Shown: positions 1 to 8,467 of the stretch, one piece after another | How the letters are laid out: every line of letters begins with the position of its first letter | How positions within the stretch are numbered: the stretch's first letter is position 1 | Source of the DNA: Mariprofundus sp. | GTDB taxonomy: Bacteria; Pseudomonadota; Zetaproteobacteria; Mariprofundales; Mariprofundaceae | Assembly (NCBI GenBank): GCA_030951095.1 | Contig: JAUZQI010000048.1 | Coordinates: forward strand, 1 to 13,328 | Direction of reading: 5' to 3' | DNA: 13,328 nucleotides | Translations under genes and position numbers: made by a program | Notes under the pieces: generated by a model | The model's database searches: none | What the model was told of the DNA's origin: nothing | The model's input: the letters and a program-made list of their open reading frames with translations, nothing else

Positions 1-18
1 AAACGATGCAATTGCCAC

Positions 19-1311
19 TTAACCCAGCACCTGTTCGCCATGCGATGTAATATCCAGACCTTCGCGTTCTGCTTCTTCATCCACGCGGAGCCCGATAACC
101 AGATCAATTACCTTCAGAATAATGAAGGTCACAACAGCACAGTAGGCAATAGTCGCGCCAATGGCCTTGAGCTGAACCATCACTTGACCACCCATACTCA
201 CACCCTCGGCCAGACCGGCACCGCCGAATGAAGAGGAAACAAATACGCCTGTCAGAATCGCGCCAACGATACCGCCGATTCCGTGTACGCCGAAGGCATC
301 GAGTGAATCATCATAACCCAGTGCTTTCTTCATAAACGCAACCGCACAGAAGCACAAGACGCCAGCAGTAGCACCAATCGCCAGTGCGCCGATCGGACCG
401 ACAAAACCCGACGCAGGGGTAATGGCAACCAGACCTGCCACAGCGCCCGAACATGCACCCAGCAGACTGGCTTTTTTGAACACCATTTTTTCAGCCACGC
501 ACCATGCCAACACAGCCGTTGCAGTTGCAACCTGGGTCACCAGCAAAGCCATACCTGCAGTACCGTCTGCCGCCAGTTCCGAGCCGGCATTGAAACCAAA
601 CCAGCCAACCCACAGCAGCGCTGCGCCAATCATGGTCAACACCAGATTATGCGGCATCATCGGTTCTTTCGGATAACCAGTGCGTTTACCCAGCATGAGC
701 GCACAAACCAGACCGGCAACACCGGCATTGATATGCACCACCGTACCGCCGGCGAAATCGAGCACACCATCATCAGCAAACAGACCGCCGCCCCATACCC
801 AGTGGCAAATCGGTGCATACACAGCCAACACCCAAACGCCCGTGAACAGCATCACAGCAGAGAACTTCATACGCTCGGCAAATGCACCAATAATAAGCAC
901 TGGCGTAATGATCGCGAAAGTCATCTGGAAGGTAGCAAACACAGTTTCCGGAATGGTACCGGACAAGGTATCGTAACCCACGCCGGAGAAGAATGCTTTA
1001 CCCAAGCCACCGATAAAGGCAGTCCCTTCACCAAAGGCCAGCGAATAACCCAGCACAACCCACAACACGCTCATCAGAGATGCAATGGCAATCGTCTGCA
1101 TGCACATGGACAGCACATTCTTTTTGCGCACCATGCCGCCGTAGAACAGCGCCAGACCCGGCAGTGTCATCAACAATACCAGTGCGGTAGCTGTGATCAT
1201 CCAGGCGGTATCGCCTGAATTCAAGGTTGGTGCTTCTTCAGCAAATGCCAATGCTGGCATCAATAGTGCTGCAGGAAGCATCAAACCGATTTTGGACATC
1301 ATGTTTTTCAT
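19..1311 (-). CDS. amtB: Ammonium transporter AmtB
   Basis: Inner-membrane Amt/Rh-family channel that takes up ammonium. Residues 1-24 form a signal peptide ending AFA, as in AmtB precursors with a cleaved leader. The mature part has about eleven hydrophobic segments and starts with the typical run TLPGLALFYGGMVRKKNVLS. The two pore histidines are present: His170 in ICHWVWGGG and His343 in DAFGVHGIGG. The 430-aa length is normal for the family, and the cytoplasmic C-terminal tail from about 408 (VIGLRVDEEAEREGLD) is the conserved segment involved in PII control. A GGGGAG ribosome site lies 8 bases before the ATG. The gene follows glnK by 14 bp, so the two are almost certainly cotranscribed, and PII is known to plug this channel when nitrogen is plentiful. 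Identification is very secure. Confidence 0.97.
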   Translation of the reverse strand: MKNMMSKIGLMLPAALLMPALAFAEEAPTLNSGDTAWMITATALVLLMTLPGLALFYGGMVRKKNVLSMCMQTIAIASLMSVLWVVLGYSLAFGEGTAFIGGLGKAFFSGVGYDTLSGTIPETVFATFQMTFAIITPVLIIGAFAERMKFSAVMLFTGVWVLAVYAPICHWVWGGGLFADDGVLDFAGGTVVHINAGVAGLVCALMLGKRTGYPKEPMMPHNLVLTMIGAALLWVGWFGFNAGSELAADGTAGMALLVTQVATATAVLAWCVAEKMVFKKASLLGACSGAVAGLVAITPASGFVGPIGALAIGATAGVLCFCAVAFMKKALGYDDSLDAFGVHGIGGIVGAILTGVFVSSSFGGAGLAEGVSMGGQVMVQLKAIGATIAYCAVVTFIILKVIDLVIGLRVDEEAEREGLDITSHGEQVLG

Positions 1312-1325
1312 TCGTTCATCTCCCC

Positions 1326-1732
<407 letters not shown>

Positions 1733-1746
1733 ATTTCATATGTTGA

Positions 1747-2541
1747 TTAAAAAGCCACATTCACGCCGAATACAGCGTTGAAATCCGACTGGGTCTGATA
1801 GATGTAGCGCTGGCCATCCAGTGCTGTTGAGACAACAGGAATGATGGCAGTAAGCGAAGGCGTAATCGTAAGACCTGAAATCTCGAAATCTCTGCTCGCA
1901 CCCACTGTAACAACCTGAATGCCATCATTGATCACTCCGGACAATTCGGCTGCATTACGAGTAATATCATTATCGTAGAAGGCAAATGAAACCGTAGTGG
2001 ACAGGTCATAATCCCCCAACGATGTGCTGGCACCAACGTCCAACCAGATATCACCCTGGATGTTCAGATTGTTTGCCGGCACACTTGCATCAGCAAAGGT
2101 GTAATAAACGGTAACAAAAGGTGAAATCATCGCATCATAAGAAATGCCGCCATATACCTCGGCAAAGTTTGCCGTGGAATCCCGCAGGTAGGTGTAATAG
2201 ATGCCACCAACGGTATAACCAAAGTCACCGACACTACCTGAGTAATCCAGTGTCCAATCGAATTCAATTGCATCCTGGCCGGCAAACTGTGGTGCCGGTG
2301 ATGCAAAGGTGTTGGAAGCCCATGCAGATGCACTTAAAGTACCCGGACCAATATCAGTACTGACGGATACATCCCCCTGAACGGCCGCCTTGTTCACGTT
2401 TTGAGGGGCACCGCGCCAGATGTACTGGTTGTATACGCCAATATCTCCGGCGACTGCCAGCCCTTCAGCCTGAGCTTCAACAGCAGCTGCGCTCATGCCC
2501 ATCATTCCAGCCATCAGCATTCCCAATAATATTTTTTTCAT
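1747..2541 (-). CDS. TorF/Gcw_chp-family putative outer-membrane porin
   Basis: Predicted outer-membrane beta-barrel of the TIGR02001 / Gcw_chp family (named TorF family putative porin in some databases). The length, 264 aa, is typical. Residues 1 to about 25 are a signal peptide (MKKILLGMLMAGMMG then an Ala-rich cleavage region). The family signature follows at once as GVYNQYIWRGAPQNVN. The rest alternates polar and hydrophobic residues with many Gly/Tyr strands and ends in Phe (GVNVAF), the usual C-terminal signal for barrel insertion. AAGGAGATG gives a good ribosome site 5-10 bases before the ATG. From general knowledge, this family often sits beside glnK and amtB in proteobacteria, which suggests a role in passage of nitrogen compounds through the outer membrane; that function is inference. 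Its upstream region holds a sigma-54-like promoter. Confidence 0.88.
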   Translation of the reverse strand: MKKILLGMLMAGMMGMSAAAVEAQAEGLAVAGDIGVYNQYIWRGAPQNVNKAAVQGDVSVSTDIGPGTLSASAWASNTFASPAPQFAGQDAIEFDWTLDYSGSVGDFGYTVGGIYYTYLRDSTANFAEVYGGISYDAMISPFVTVYYTFADASVPANNLNIQGDIWLDVGASTSLGDYDLSTTVSFAFYDNDITRNAAELSGVINDGIQVVTVGASRDFEISGLTITPSLTAIIPVVSTALDGQRYIYQTQSDFNAVFGVNVAF

Positions 2542-2594
2542 ATTTTCATCTCCTTAATAACTAAACATTGCCTATTTGTAGACATGCAATACAT

Positions 2595-2613
2595 AAAGCA
2601 TGTAATATGCCAG
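2595..2613 (-). promoter_or_regulatory. Candidate sigma-54 (-24/-12) promoter for the porin-glnK-amtB block
   Basis: On the minus strand the sequence CTGGCATATTACATGCTTT has the required GG and GC doublets separated by exactly 10 bases (GG at 2611-2610, GC at 2599-2598). It also matches the consensus TGGCA...TGCT around them. The predicted start point is near 2586, leaving about 45 bases of leader before the porin ATG. Sigma-54/NtrC control is the known mode for many glnK-amtB operons, which supports the call. No convincing NtrC site was found by eye. Confidence 0.45.
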
Positions 2614-2693
2614 TATGCCAATTAATTTATTATTCAATAAAATCAGTAAGCTATAAAATAAACAAACCATCCCTAGTGTAAAATATGCCTATT

Positions 2694-2715
2694 ATATAGG
2701 CTCTATAGCCTATAT
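2694..2715. promoter_or_regulatory. 22-bp palindrome, possible operator
   Basis: Perfect 9-bp arms, ATATAGGCT (2694-2702) and AGCCTATAT (2707-2715), flank a CTAT spacer. An overlapping palindrome GCCTAT-TAT-ATAGGC sits at 2687-2701. The site ends 3 bases before the -35 of the rightward promoter, a usual position for a dimeric activator or repressor. A T-run follows (2715-2720), so a weak hairpin terminator cannot be excluded, but no rightward gene precedes it to be terminated. Confidence 0.45.
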
Positions 2716-2718
2716 TTT

Positions 2719-2747
2719 TTGCACTATTCCTTGCCCGGATGTATAAA
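2719..2747 (+). promoter_or_regulatory. Candidate sigma-70 promoter for small ORF and PAS/HD-GYP gene
   Basis: TTGCAC (2719-2724) and TATAAA (2742-2747) are separated by 17 bp, the preferred spacing. The -10 matches five of six consensus bases and the -35 three of six. The start point would be near 2754, upstream of both the small ORF and the sensor gene. Confidence 0.45.
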
Positions 2748-2789
2748 AAACAGCTATTGAGACATAAAAAAGAACTCTGAAAAATTGCC

Positions 2790-2948
2790 ATGACTGACAA
2801 TTCCATGGCAGGATATGGTAATATTTATAGCGAGGCAGGCATGAACGACTACGTAAGCAATCCGTTTGTGATAAAAGTGTGTTCGGTGAACCGAATAAAT
2901 GGTCTGGATTTAATGCGTAAGTATCATCCTGACAGAATTCTGAAATGA
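2790..2948 (+). CDS. Small ORF overlapping the start of the HD-GYP gene (unrecognised)
   Basis: Open frame of 52 codons from ATG 2790, or 35 codons from the in-frame ATG at 2841. The second start has the better ribosome site (GAGG, 5 bases upstream), so the shorter protein, beginning MNDYVSNPFVIKVCSVNRIN, is the more likely product. The stop TGA at 2946-2948 overlaps the next gene's ATG at 2945-2947, the ATGA arrangement typical of translational coupling. The HD-GYP gene has no good ribosome site of its own, which fits coupling. I do not recognise the peptide. It has no signal peptide or membrane segment, and its C-terminal KYHPDRI only resembles the HPD loop of J-domains by chance. It may be a leader peptide instead of a functional protein. 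Confidence 0.4.
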   Translation: MTDNSMAGYGNIYSEAGMNDYVSNPFVIKVCSVNRINGLDLMRKYHPDRILK

Positions 2949-4690
2949 ATATCCGACTTCCGGTCGACCCGATGGCCGAAAAACTGACTGAAACGCTTGC
3001 TTGCGATATGACCGATGCCATTGGTGTGGACCATCAGGGGAAAATCACCATCTGGAATCAATCTGCCACAAAGATGTTCGGCTATTCCAGCAAACAGGCG
3101 ATTGGCATGAGCCTTTACGAGCTCATTGTCCCCGATCACATGCATCAAAAAGCCCAAAAGGGATTTAAGGCCTTTGCAGCATCAGGCAAAGGCCCAATGA
3201 TAGGAAAAACTACGGAGTGCATAGCCAAACGCAAAGATAACTCCAGATTCCCGGCAGAGGTATCTGTTTCCGGTTTTAAGCCAAAGGGTCACCACTGGCA
3301 GGCCGTTGCTGTCGTACGGGACATCAGCAAGCGCAAACAGATCGATGGCGTGTTTCAAGCAAACCAATGCATGATCGATCACTATTCAGATGAATCTTTC
3401 TGGATTGATCAAGATGGACATTTTGTGAATGTGAATAAAACAGTGTGCCGAAAACTGGGCTACACGCGAGATGCACTGCTCGGCATGACTATATTTGATA
3501 TTGACCCCATATTCTCCCGCCACAGTTGGCCAAAACACTGGAAAAATCTAAAAAAACGGGGTTCATTCCATCTGGAGTCCGTTCATAAAACCAGTTCAGG
3601 TAAAACTTTCCCTGTAGATATCAGCATGAATTATATTTGTTTTGGAGACATAGAATATAATTTTGCTTTTGCAGTCGATATTACCGAGCGCAAACAGGCC
3701 GAGAGCGTGCTGGGCAAGGTAGAAGTGAAGTATCAAAAACTGGTTGATTCGGTGGCTGCTCTGCCCTGGACATACGATATCACACATGACCGCTTCACTT
3801 TTTTGGGAGAACAGATCAAGACCATGTTGGGTATTCGCCCCAACACCATATCCCATATGAAAGATTGGATGAAGCTCATTCATCCGGATGATCGAAAAAT
3901 AACGGCCAAATTTGCTATCGAGGAAACAAAGGAAAGAAGTCACTACGAAGTAGAACACCGAATGAGATTGGCTGATGGCAGTTGGACATGGGTAAAAAAT
4001 GTCATTTCGGTAGAGTTTGTACAGAATAAACCCGTAGGCCTTTCGGGCTTCATGTTCGACATTAACGAGAAAAAGAAAGTCCAGGAAGCACTGGAGGAAA
4101 GCCGTGAGCAATTAAAGGTAAGCCTGACCGACACTGTTATCGCTGTTTCCAGAGCAGTGGGAGCTCGAGACCCTTATACAGCCGGACACCAGCAGCGAGT
4201 ATCGCAACTTTCCTGTGCTATTGCCCGAAAAATGAGACTGCACAAACAACAAATTGAAGGCTTGAGAATGGGGGCCGCCATCCATGATATTGGCAAAATT
4301 CATCTGCCGGCAGAAATTCTGGTTAAACCAATAAAATTAACTGATATCGAATATGCATTGGTCAAAAGCCATTCGCAGGTTGGCTATGATATCCTGAAAG
4401 ACATTAGCTTCCCCTGGCCTGTGGCGGACATTGTCTATCAACACCATGAACGAATGGATGGAAGCGGTTATCCACTGGGACTCAAAGGCAATGCAATTTG
4501 TCTGGAGGCACGAATTGTGTCAGTGGCTGATGTGGTTGAGGCCATGAACAGCCATCGTCCCTATCGCGCAGCATTGGGCATGGATGCAGCATTACAGGAA
4601 ATCGAAACACATCGCGGCCAGTGGTTTGACCCTGCCGCCGTAGATGCCTGTCTGGCCTTGTGCCGTGAAAAGGATTTTACCTTCGAATAA
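2945..4690 (+). CDS. Triple-PAS HD-GYP cyclic-di-GMP phosphodiesterase
   Basis: Predicted soluble sensor enzyme of 581 aa that hydrolyses cyclic-di-GMP. PAS 1 covers about 18-130 (DAIGVDHQGKITIWNQSATK, ending VVRDISKRK). PAS 2 covers about 140-252 (ending AVDITERKQ). PAS 3, about 262-380, has the PAS_3 look with LIHPDDR and DGSWTWVKN. A short helical linker (376-393) leads into the HD-GYP domain, about 395-565. The domain keeps its metal residues: His415 in TAGHQQRV, His447-Asp448 in AIHDIGKI, and HHERMDGSGYP at 500-510, so it should be active. There is no signal peptide or transmembrane helix, so the input is cytoplasmic; no haem or flavin site could be assigned by eye. An in-frame stop at 2930 limits the start to ATG 2945 or the later ATG at codon 10. 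Confidence 0.93.
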   Translation: MNIRLPVDPMAEKLTETLACDMTDAIGVDHQGKITIWNQSATKMFGYSSKQAIGMSLYELIVPDHMHQKAQKGFKAFAASGKGPMIGKTTECIAKRKDNSRFPAEVSVSGFKPKGHHWQAVAVVRDISKRKQIDGVFQANQCMIDHYSDESFWIDQDGHFVNVNKTVCRKLGYTRDALLGMTIFDIDPIFSRHSWPKHWKNLKKRGSFHLESVHKTSSGKTFPVDISMNYICFGDIEYNFAFAVDITERKQAESVLGKVEVKYQKLVDSVAALPWTYDITHDRFTFLGEQIKTMLGIRPNTISHMKDWMKLIHPDDRKITAKFAIEETKERSHYEVEHRMRLADGSWTWVKNVISVEFVQNKPVGLSGFMFDINEKKKVQEALEESREQLKVSLTDTVIAVSRAVGARDPYTAGHQQRVSQLSCAIARKMRLHKQQIEGLRMGAAIHDIGKIHLPAEILVKPIKLTDIEYALVKSHSQVGYDILKDISFPWPVADIVYQHHERMDGSGYPLGLKGNAICLEARIVSVADVVEAMNSHRPYRAALGMDAALQEIETHRGQWFDPAAVDACLALCREKDFTFE

Positions 4691-4701
4691 AAGTTGATGT
4701 T

Positions 4702-4718
4702 GCCCCAACAACCGGGGC
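4702..4718. terminator. Short hairpin between convergent genes
   Basis: GCCCC (4702-4706) and GGGGC (4714-4718) form a 5-bp GC stem with a 7-base loop in the gap between the HD-GYP gene and the convergent acyltransferase gene, touching the latter's stop codon. No clean U-run follows on either strand, so terminator activity is uncertain. Confidence 0.3.
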
Positions 4719-5353
4719 TAATCAAAAAAGTGATCGGCACGATTTTGTGCCTGATCCATGGCCTGCTGTGCACTACTTAGCGCTTCATCAAGATTATCAT
4801 CAGGAGATACGGAAACAACCTCGCCGAATACAAACACGCCGCGTGTAAACGGCTGCGGAATATAAAAGTGATCCCACGAATTGATACGCCAGTGGCGTTT
4901 GGTGGCATAGCAAACCGGAATAATAGGCAAGCCGCCTTTTATCGCCAGCTGAACCGTCCCTTTCTGCACTACTTCGCGTGGCCCCTTCGGACCATCGGGC
5001 GTAATCGCAAGATGCCTGTTCTCATCCTTCACTGCTCTGAGCATCTTCAACATGGCGCGAGCACCGCCACGGGTACTTGAACCACGAACAGTCTCAATGC
5101 CAAGTAAATGCATGGTATCAGCAATGAAACCTCCATCCCGATGCGATGAAATCAGCATATATCCGTGCCAAATGTCTCTGGATAGACGCGGGATCATCAA
5201 CATTCTAGCATGCCAGAAAGCATACAGGTTTCTCTGAGGGTCATCCGGGTCAAATGGCCTCCCAGCAATCTGCCAACGAATTGTATTGACCAGAAACAGA
5301 TAGATTAGCTTGATCAGATGCGGAACCAGCCAGATGATCAGACGATCTTTCAT
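4718..5353 (-). CDS. DUF374 lysophospholipid acyltransferase-family protein
   Basis: Member of the DUF374 branch of the LPLAT acyltransferases, about 211 aa, normal for the family. Numbering from the GTG at 5356, an N-terminal hydrophobic stretch (7-25) suits a membrane-bound enzyme. The acyltransferase motifs follow in order: FWHARMLM (47-54), SSHRDGG with the His/Asp pair (70-76), RGSSTRGG (91-98) and ITPDGPKGPR (118-127). The gene abuts msbA: the msbA TAA is followed directly by GTG (5356-5354) and then ATG (5353-5351). I chose the ATG, but either start is possible. Cotranscription with the lipid A flippase MsbA suggests a substrate in lipid A or another envelope lipid. Some relatives are described as late lipid A acyltransferases, but the actual substrate here is inferred only from context. 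Confidence 0.85.
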   Translation of the reverse strand: MKDRLIIWLVPHLIKLIYLFLVNTIRWQIAGRPFDPDDPQRNLYAFWHARMLMIPRLSRDIWHGYMLISSHRDGGFIADTMHLLGIETVRGSSTRGGARAMLKMLRAVKDENRHLAITPDGPKGPREVVQKGTVQLAIKGGLPIIPVCYATKRHWRINSWDHFYIPQPFTRGVFVFGEVVSVSPDDNLDEALSSAQQAMDQAQNRADHFFD

Positions 5354-5356
5354 CAC

Positions 5357-7129
5357 TTAGTTCTCTGCTTCAAGCATGGATTCCTGTATGTGGCTGTCAA
5401 ACTGCAAATGATAAAGCTCAGCATACAAACCACCCTCAGCAAGCAAATCATCGTGCCTGCCCATCTGGATAATATGCCCCTGATCCAGCACTACGATCCG
5501 GTCTGCATGGCGAATGGTGGATAGTCGATGCGCAATCACAATTACTGTGCGCCCCTGCATCAATCGGTCAATGGCCCGCTGCACCAACCGTTCGGATTCT
5601 GTATCCAGCGCGCTGGTTGCTTCATCCAGAACCAGAATCGGTGCATCTTTTAACAAGGCTCTTGCCATCGACAAACGCTGGCGCTGACCGCCAGAGAGAA
5701 TGACACCGCGTTCACCTATCATTGTATCGTAGCCCAGTGGCAACTTTTCAATAAATTCATGCGCATTGGCTGCCCTGGCCACCGCTTCAACCTTCTGCTG
5801 ATCAATCTTTTCATGACCATAGGCAATATTATTGAGCACCGTATCATTGAACAGAATAATATCCTGCGTGACCAGCGCAATCTGACTGCGCAATGATGCC
5901 TGGGTAAGATCACGCACATCAATGCCATCAATCGTTACGCGGCCAGCTGTGGTATCCATAAAACGGGGCACCAGATTCACCAGCGATGTTTTTCCCGCCC
6001 CACTTCGTCCAACCAGCGCCACCACTTCTCCTGCAGCAACGGTAAAATTGATGTCACTGAGCACAGGTTTTTCTGTATTTGGGTATTGCAAACCAAGCTG
6101 CTCAAACATGATCACATTGGAAAATGGCGGAAGGCTGCGTGCCTGTTCCTGATCCCGCACGCTGACCTGTTCATCCAGCAGCTCAAAAATACGCTCACTG
6201 GCTGCTAATCCCTGCTGAATATCATTATTGGCCCGGGACAAACGTTTGACCGGTTCATAGAGCATGATTACCGCAGCCAGAAACGATACCAGCGTCCCCG
6301 GGGTTGTCTCCCCTGAAGCCACGCGTATGCCGCCATAGAGCAACACACCGGCAATACCGAACCCGGCCAGCAACTCCATAATCGGAAAAGACAACGCATT
6401 CACTCTGAATACCTTGAGCTGATGCGAGAAAAAATCGCCGGTTAACTTCCGGAAACGTCCGCGTTCATATTCGTCCATGCCAAACGCCTTGACCACGCGG
6501 ATACCACCAACTGTTTCCTCCAGCAAACTGGTCAGGTCTCCCATTGCAGCTTGTCCATCCAGTGTAGCATGTCGCATTTTTCGCCCAAAACGGGCAATCG
6601 GATAAATCACCACAGGGAATACCAACATGGCAATCAGCGCCAGTAACCAGTCCTGTATAAACACCACGGCGAGCAGGAAAACAATGGATATGGCATCTCG
6701 CATCAATGCTGTCACCGCTGTGCTGACTGCCGCCTGAACCAGTGTCACATCGTAGGAAAGGCGTGCCAGCAATTCACCGGTTTTGCGGTGCGCAAAAAAA
6801 TCCAGCGACTGCGATGTCAGCCGTTTATAAAGAAGGTTTCGCAAATCAAAAATTACCTTCTGGCCAATATAACCCATGGTATAAGCCTGCCCGAAATAGG
6901 CAGCGCCCTTAATCAGATAGAGCACAATCACTAGCATTGGAATGATATAAACCAGATCCCCGTTATTGCCAGACAGTGCTTCATCCAATACCGGCTTCAA
7001 TATCCAGGCCATGGCCGCTGTACAGGCAGCCAGAATAATCATGCAAACGATGGCAATGCTTAATCGTCCTTTATAGGGGGTAAGAAATGCCAGCAGGCGT
7101 CGATATAAATGGGTTGATGAAGAGGGCAT
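5357..7129 (-). CDS. msbA: Lipid A export ABC transporter MsbA (ATP-binding/permease)
   Basis: Half-transporter that flips lipid A-core across the inner membrane as a homodimer. Its 590 aa are close to the usual 580-590. The first about 320 residues hold six membrane helices (ABC exporter type I), followed by the nucleotide-binding domain: Walker A GRSGAGKTSL with Lys380, signature LSGGQRQR at 478-485, Walker B ILVLDE with Asp502/Glu503, and the H-loop His534 in VIVIAHRLST. Every catalytic element is intact. I used the ATG at 7129; an in-frame TTG at 7135 would add two residues, and neither has a clear ribosome site. The amidase gene ends 8 bp upstream and the acyltransferase follows without a gap, so this is the middle gene of an envelope operon. 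A related multidrug exporter is possible, but length and neighbours favour MsbA. Confidence 0.92.
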   Translation of the reverse strand: MPSSSTHLYRRLLAFLTPYKGRLSIAIVCMIILAACTAAMAWILKPVLDEALSGNNGDLVYIIPMLVIVLYLIKGAAYFGQAYTMGYIGQKVIFDLRNLLYKRLTSQSLDFFAHRKTGELLARLSYDVTLVQAAVSTAVTALMRDAISIVFLLAVVFIQDWLLALIAMLVFPVVIYPIARFGRKMRHATLDGQAAMGDLTSLLEETVGGIRVVKAFGMDEYERGRFRKLTGDFFSHQLKVFRVNALSFPIMELLAGFGIAGVLLYGGIRVASGETTPGTLVSFLAAVIMLYEPVKRLSRANNDIQQGLAASERIFELLDEQVSVRDQEQARSLPPFSNVIMFEQLGLQYPNTEKPVLSDINFTVAAGEVVALVGRSGAGKTSLVNLVPRFMDTTAGRVTIDGIDVRDLTQASLRSQIALVTQDIILFNDTVLNNIAYGHEKIDQQKVEAVARAANAHEFIEKLPLGYDTMIGERGVILSGGQRQRLSMARALLKDAPILVLDEATSALDTESERLVQRAIDRLMQGRTVIVIAHRLSTIRHADRIVVLDQGHIIQMGRHDDLLAEGGLYAELYHLQFDSHIQESMLEAEN

Positions 7130-7137
7130 AGTCAAAA

Positions 7138-8376
7138 TTATAACATATCAGACACAGATGCCACTGTGATCTGCCTGTCCCCATGTTGGGGAGACGGCTG
7201 GACATGTGTGTTGCCTGCTTGCTGCAAGCGACCCATTTTGCGGAAAAAATCGACACTGGCATTAAATAAAGCTGTCGCCAGTTGTTTCTGGTGTTTTTTG
7301 CTCTTTAGTTTTTTCTCGCGATCCGGATTGGAAATATAATCCAGCTCGACTAATACGCTGGGGATTTCCATTGCCCCCAGAACAAAAAAACGAGCCCGTC
7401 TGGGTATAGAATGTTTAATCGGCCCAACCTTTTTTAACCTGCCCAACACCTTTTCGGCAAGAATTTGCGAGCTGTTCAGGCTATCGCGTCGAAACATATC
7501 ATCAAGGATACGGCTGACCAGTGGATCGTGTGTCTGTCCAGCAGCAACGCCACCGATTTGATCGGCTGCATTTTCCTTGGCCGCCAGAGCCTTGGCTGCT
7601 CTGCCCGGAGTGGCACCACGTTCAGACAGGGTATAGGCACTGGCACATTTTACTGAACTCTTGCGCACAGCATCGGCATGAATACTAATCATCATATCCG
7701 CATGCACCTTGCGAGCCAGATACACCCGCTTTCTCAATGGCACAAAATAGTCACCCTTACGAATCAGTACTGCCCGCATGCCAGGCTGGTTATTAATGAT
7801 AGCCGCCAGTGTTTTTGCCACTGCCAGAGTTACCGTTTTTTCTTTCAACCTGTGTGGCCCGATAGCACCAGGATCTTCTCCGCCATGCCCTGCATCAACA
7901 GCAATAACAACATCCTGTTTATTCGAACCCTTTCTTGCACTAAGCGCAGTACTGGTTGTTTTTTCGTTGCGCATCAGATCGACAACAAGACGGTACGGCT
8001 TGCCATGCAACGGTTCGAGTAAAAATGAACGAGGCTGAATCTTTTCTTTGACATCAATAACGATGCGCAACGCCCCGTTTTTGGATTTGCCATGCCGAAT
8101 GCCCTGAATAACCGGGTCTGGTAGTGGCAGTTTTTTCACATCGGCTTTCAGACTGGCCTTTTCCATATCGATAACAACACGTTCCGGCTTATGTAGCCGA
8201 AAAAGTTTATATGTCATTTTCTGATTCAGATCCAATACCAGGCGGGTATGATCCGGTGCTGTCCACAAACGAATATCGCGAACAACGGTAAGATTCGCAG
8301 CCAATGCCGTAGAGGAATACATCAGCAGTATCATCATGGCAGGCAGGTATGTGGATATTGTATATCGTAATTTCAT
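7138..8376 (-). CDS. amiC: N-acetylmuramoyl-L-alanine amidase with AMIN domain (AmiC type)
   Basis: Periplasmic zinc amidase that cuts the bond between MurNAc and the L-Ala of the stem peptide, needed for daughter-cell separation. Residues 1-26 are a signal peptide ending STALA-A. An AMIN domain at about 28-135 targets the protein to peptidoglycan or the division site. The Amidase_3 domain, about 155-380, carries the zinc ligands His164 (DAGHGGEDPG), Glu179 (RLKEKTV) and His233 (SIHADA), and the catalytic Glu344 (VLVELDYISNP). The 412-aa length fits AmiC, without the extra C-terminal LysM repeats of AmiB. The region between the second His and catalytic Glu contains the inserted segment seen in EnvC/NlpD-controlled amidases. 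The gene heads the operon with msbA. Its promoter must lie in the 91 bp before the first miniature element or within that element; no strong promoter or ribosome site is visible. Confidence 0.93.
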   Translation of the reverse strand: MKLRYTISTYLPAMMILLMYSSTALAANLTVVRDIRLWTAPDHTRLVLDLNQKMTYKLFRLHKPERVVIDMEKASLKADVKKLPLPDPVIQGIRHGKSKNGALRIVIDVKEKIQPRSFLLEPLHGKPYRLVVDLMRNEKTTSTALSARKGSNKQDVVIAVDAGHGGEDPGAIGPHRLKEKTVTLAVAKTLAAIINNQPGMRAVLIRKGDYFVPLRKRVYLARKVHADMMISIHADAVRKSSVKCASAYTLSERGATPGRAAKALAAKENAADQIGGVAAGQTHDPLVSRILDDMFRRDSLNSSQILAEKVLGRLKKVGPIKHSIPRRARFFVLGAMEIPSVLVELDYISNPDREKKLKSKKHQKQLATALFNASVDFFRKMGRLQQAGNTHVQPSPQHGDRQITVASVSDML

Positions 8377-8467
8377 TGCCCGCTTATACTCTCAATGACT
8401 ACTGTCTTTGCAAGACCTGCACTTGTCCATCCACAGGAGCAAAGCTTGCACCGCTGATAAACTGATA

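Larger units (their letters stand above)
2542..2944. other. Divergent intergenic control region
   Basis: AT-rich 403-bp gap between the minus-strand porin gene and the plus-strand PAS/HD-GYP gene. It holds, from left to right: the porin ribosome site; a sigma-54-like element (2595-2613); an AT-rich stretch with repeated GCCTAT half-sites (2571-2576, 2687-2692, 2696-2701 inverted, 2708-2713); a 22-bp palindrome; a sigma-70-like promoter reading right; and an unrecognised small ORF. A second small palindrome, TTCGGT-GA-ACCGAA, is at 2882-2895. I see no RNA gene or mobile element here. Confidence 0.7.

Noticed and set aside
649..1218. Long open frame (189 codons) on the plus strand inside amtB
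   Set aside because: It is antisense to a fully conserved amtB, rich in His, Gln and Arg as expected of a shadow frame, and matches no family I know.
2694..2720. Palindrome plus T-run as a rightward terminator
   Set aside because: The stem is AT-rich and no plus-strand gene lies upstream in the window; the position beside a -35 fits an operator better.
2913..2945. KYHPDRI in the small ORF as a J-domain HPD motif
   Set aside because: There is no helix II of normal length before it and no helix III after it, as the peptide ends three residues later; likely coincidence.
3596..4111. 171-codon frame on the minus strand inside the PAS/HD-GYP gene
   Set aside because: It overlaps conserved PAS domains in antisense and has no ribosome site or recognisable domain.
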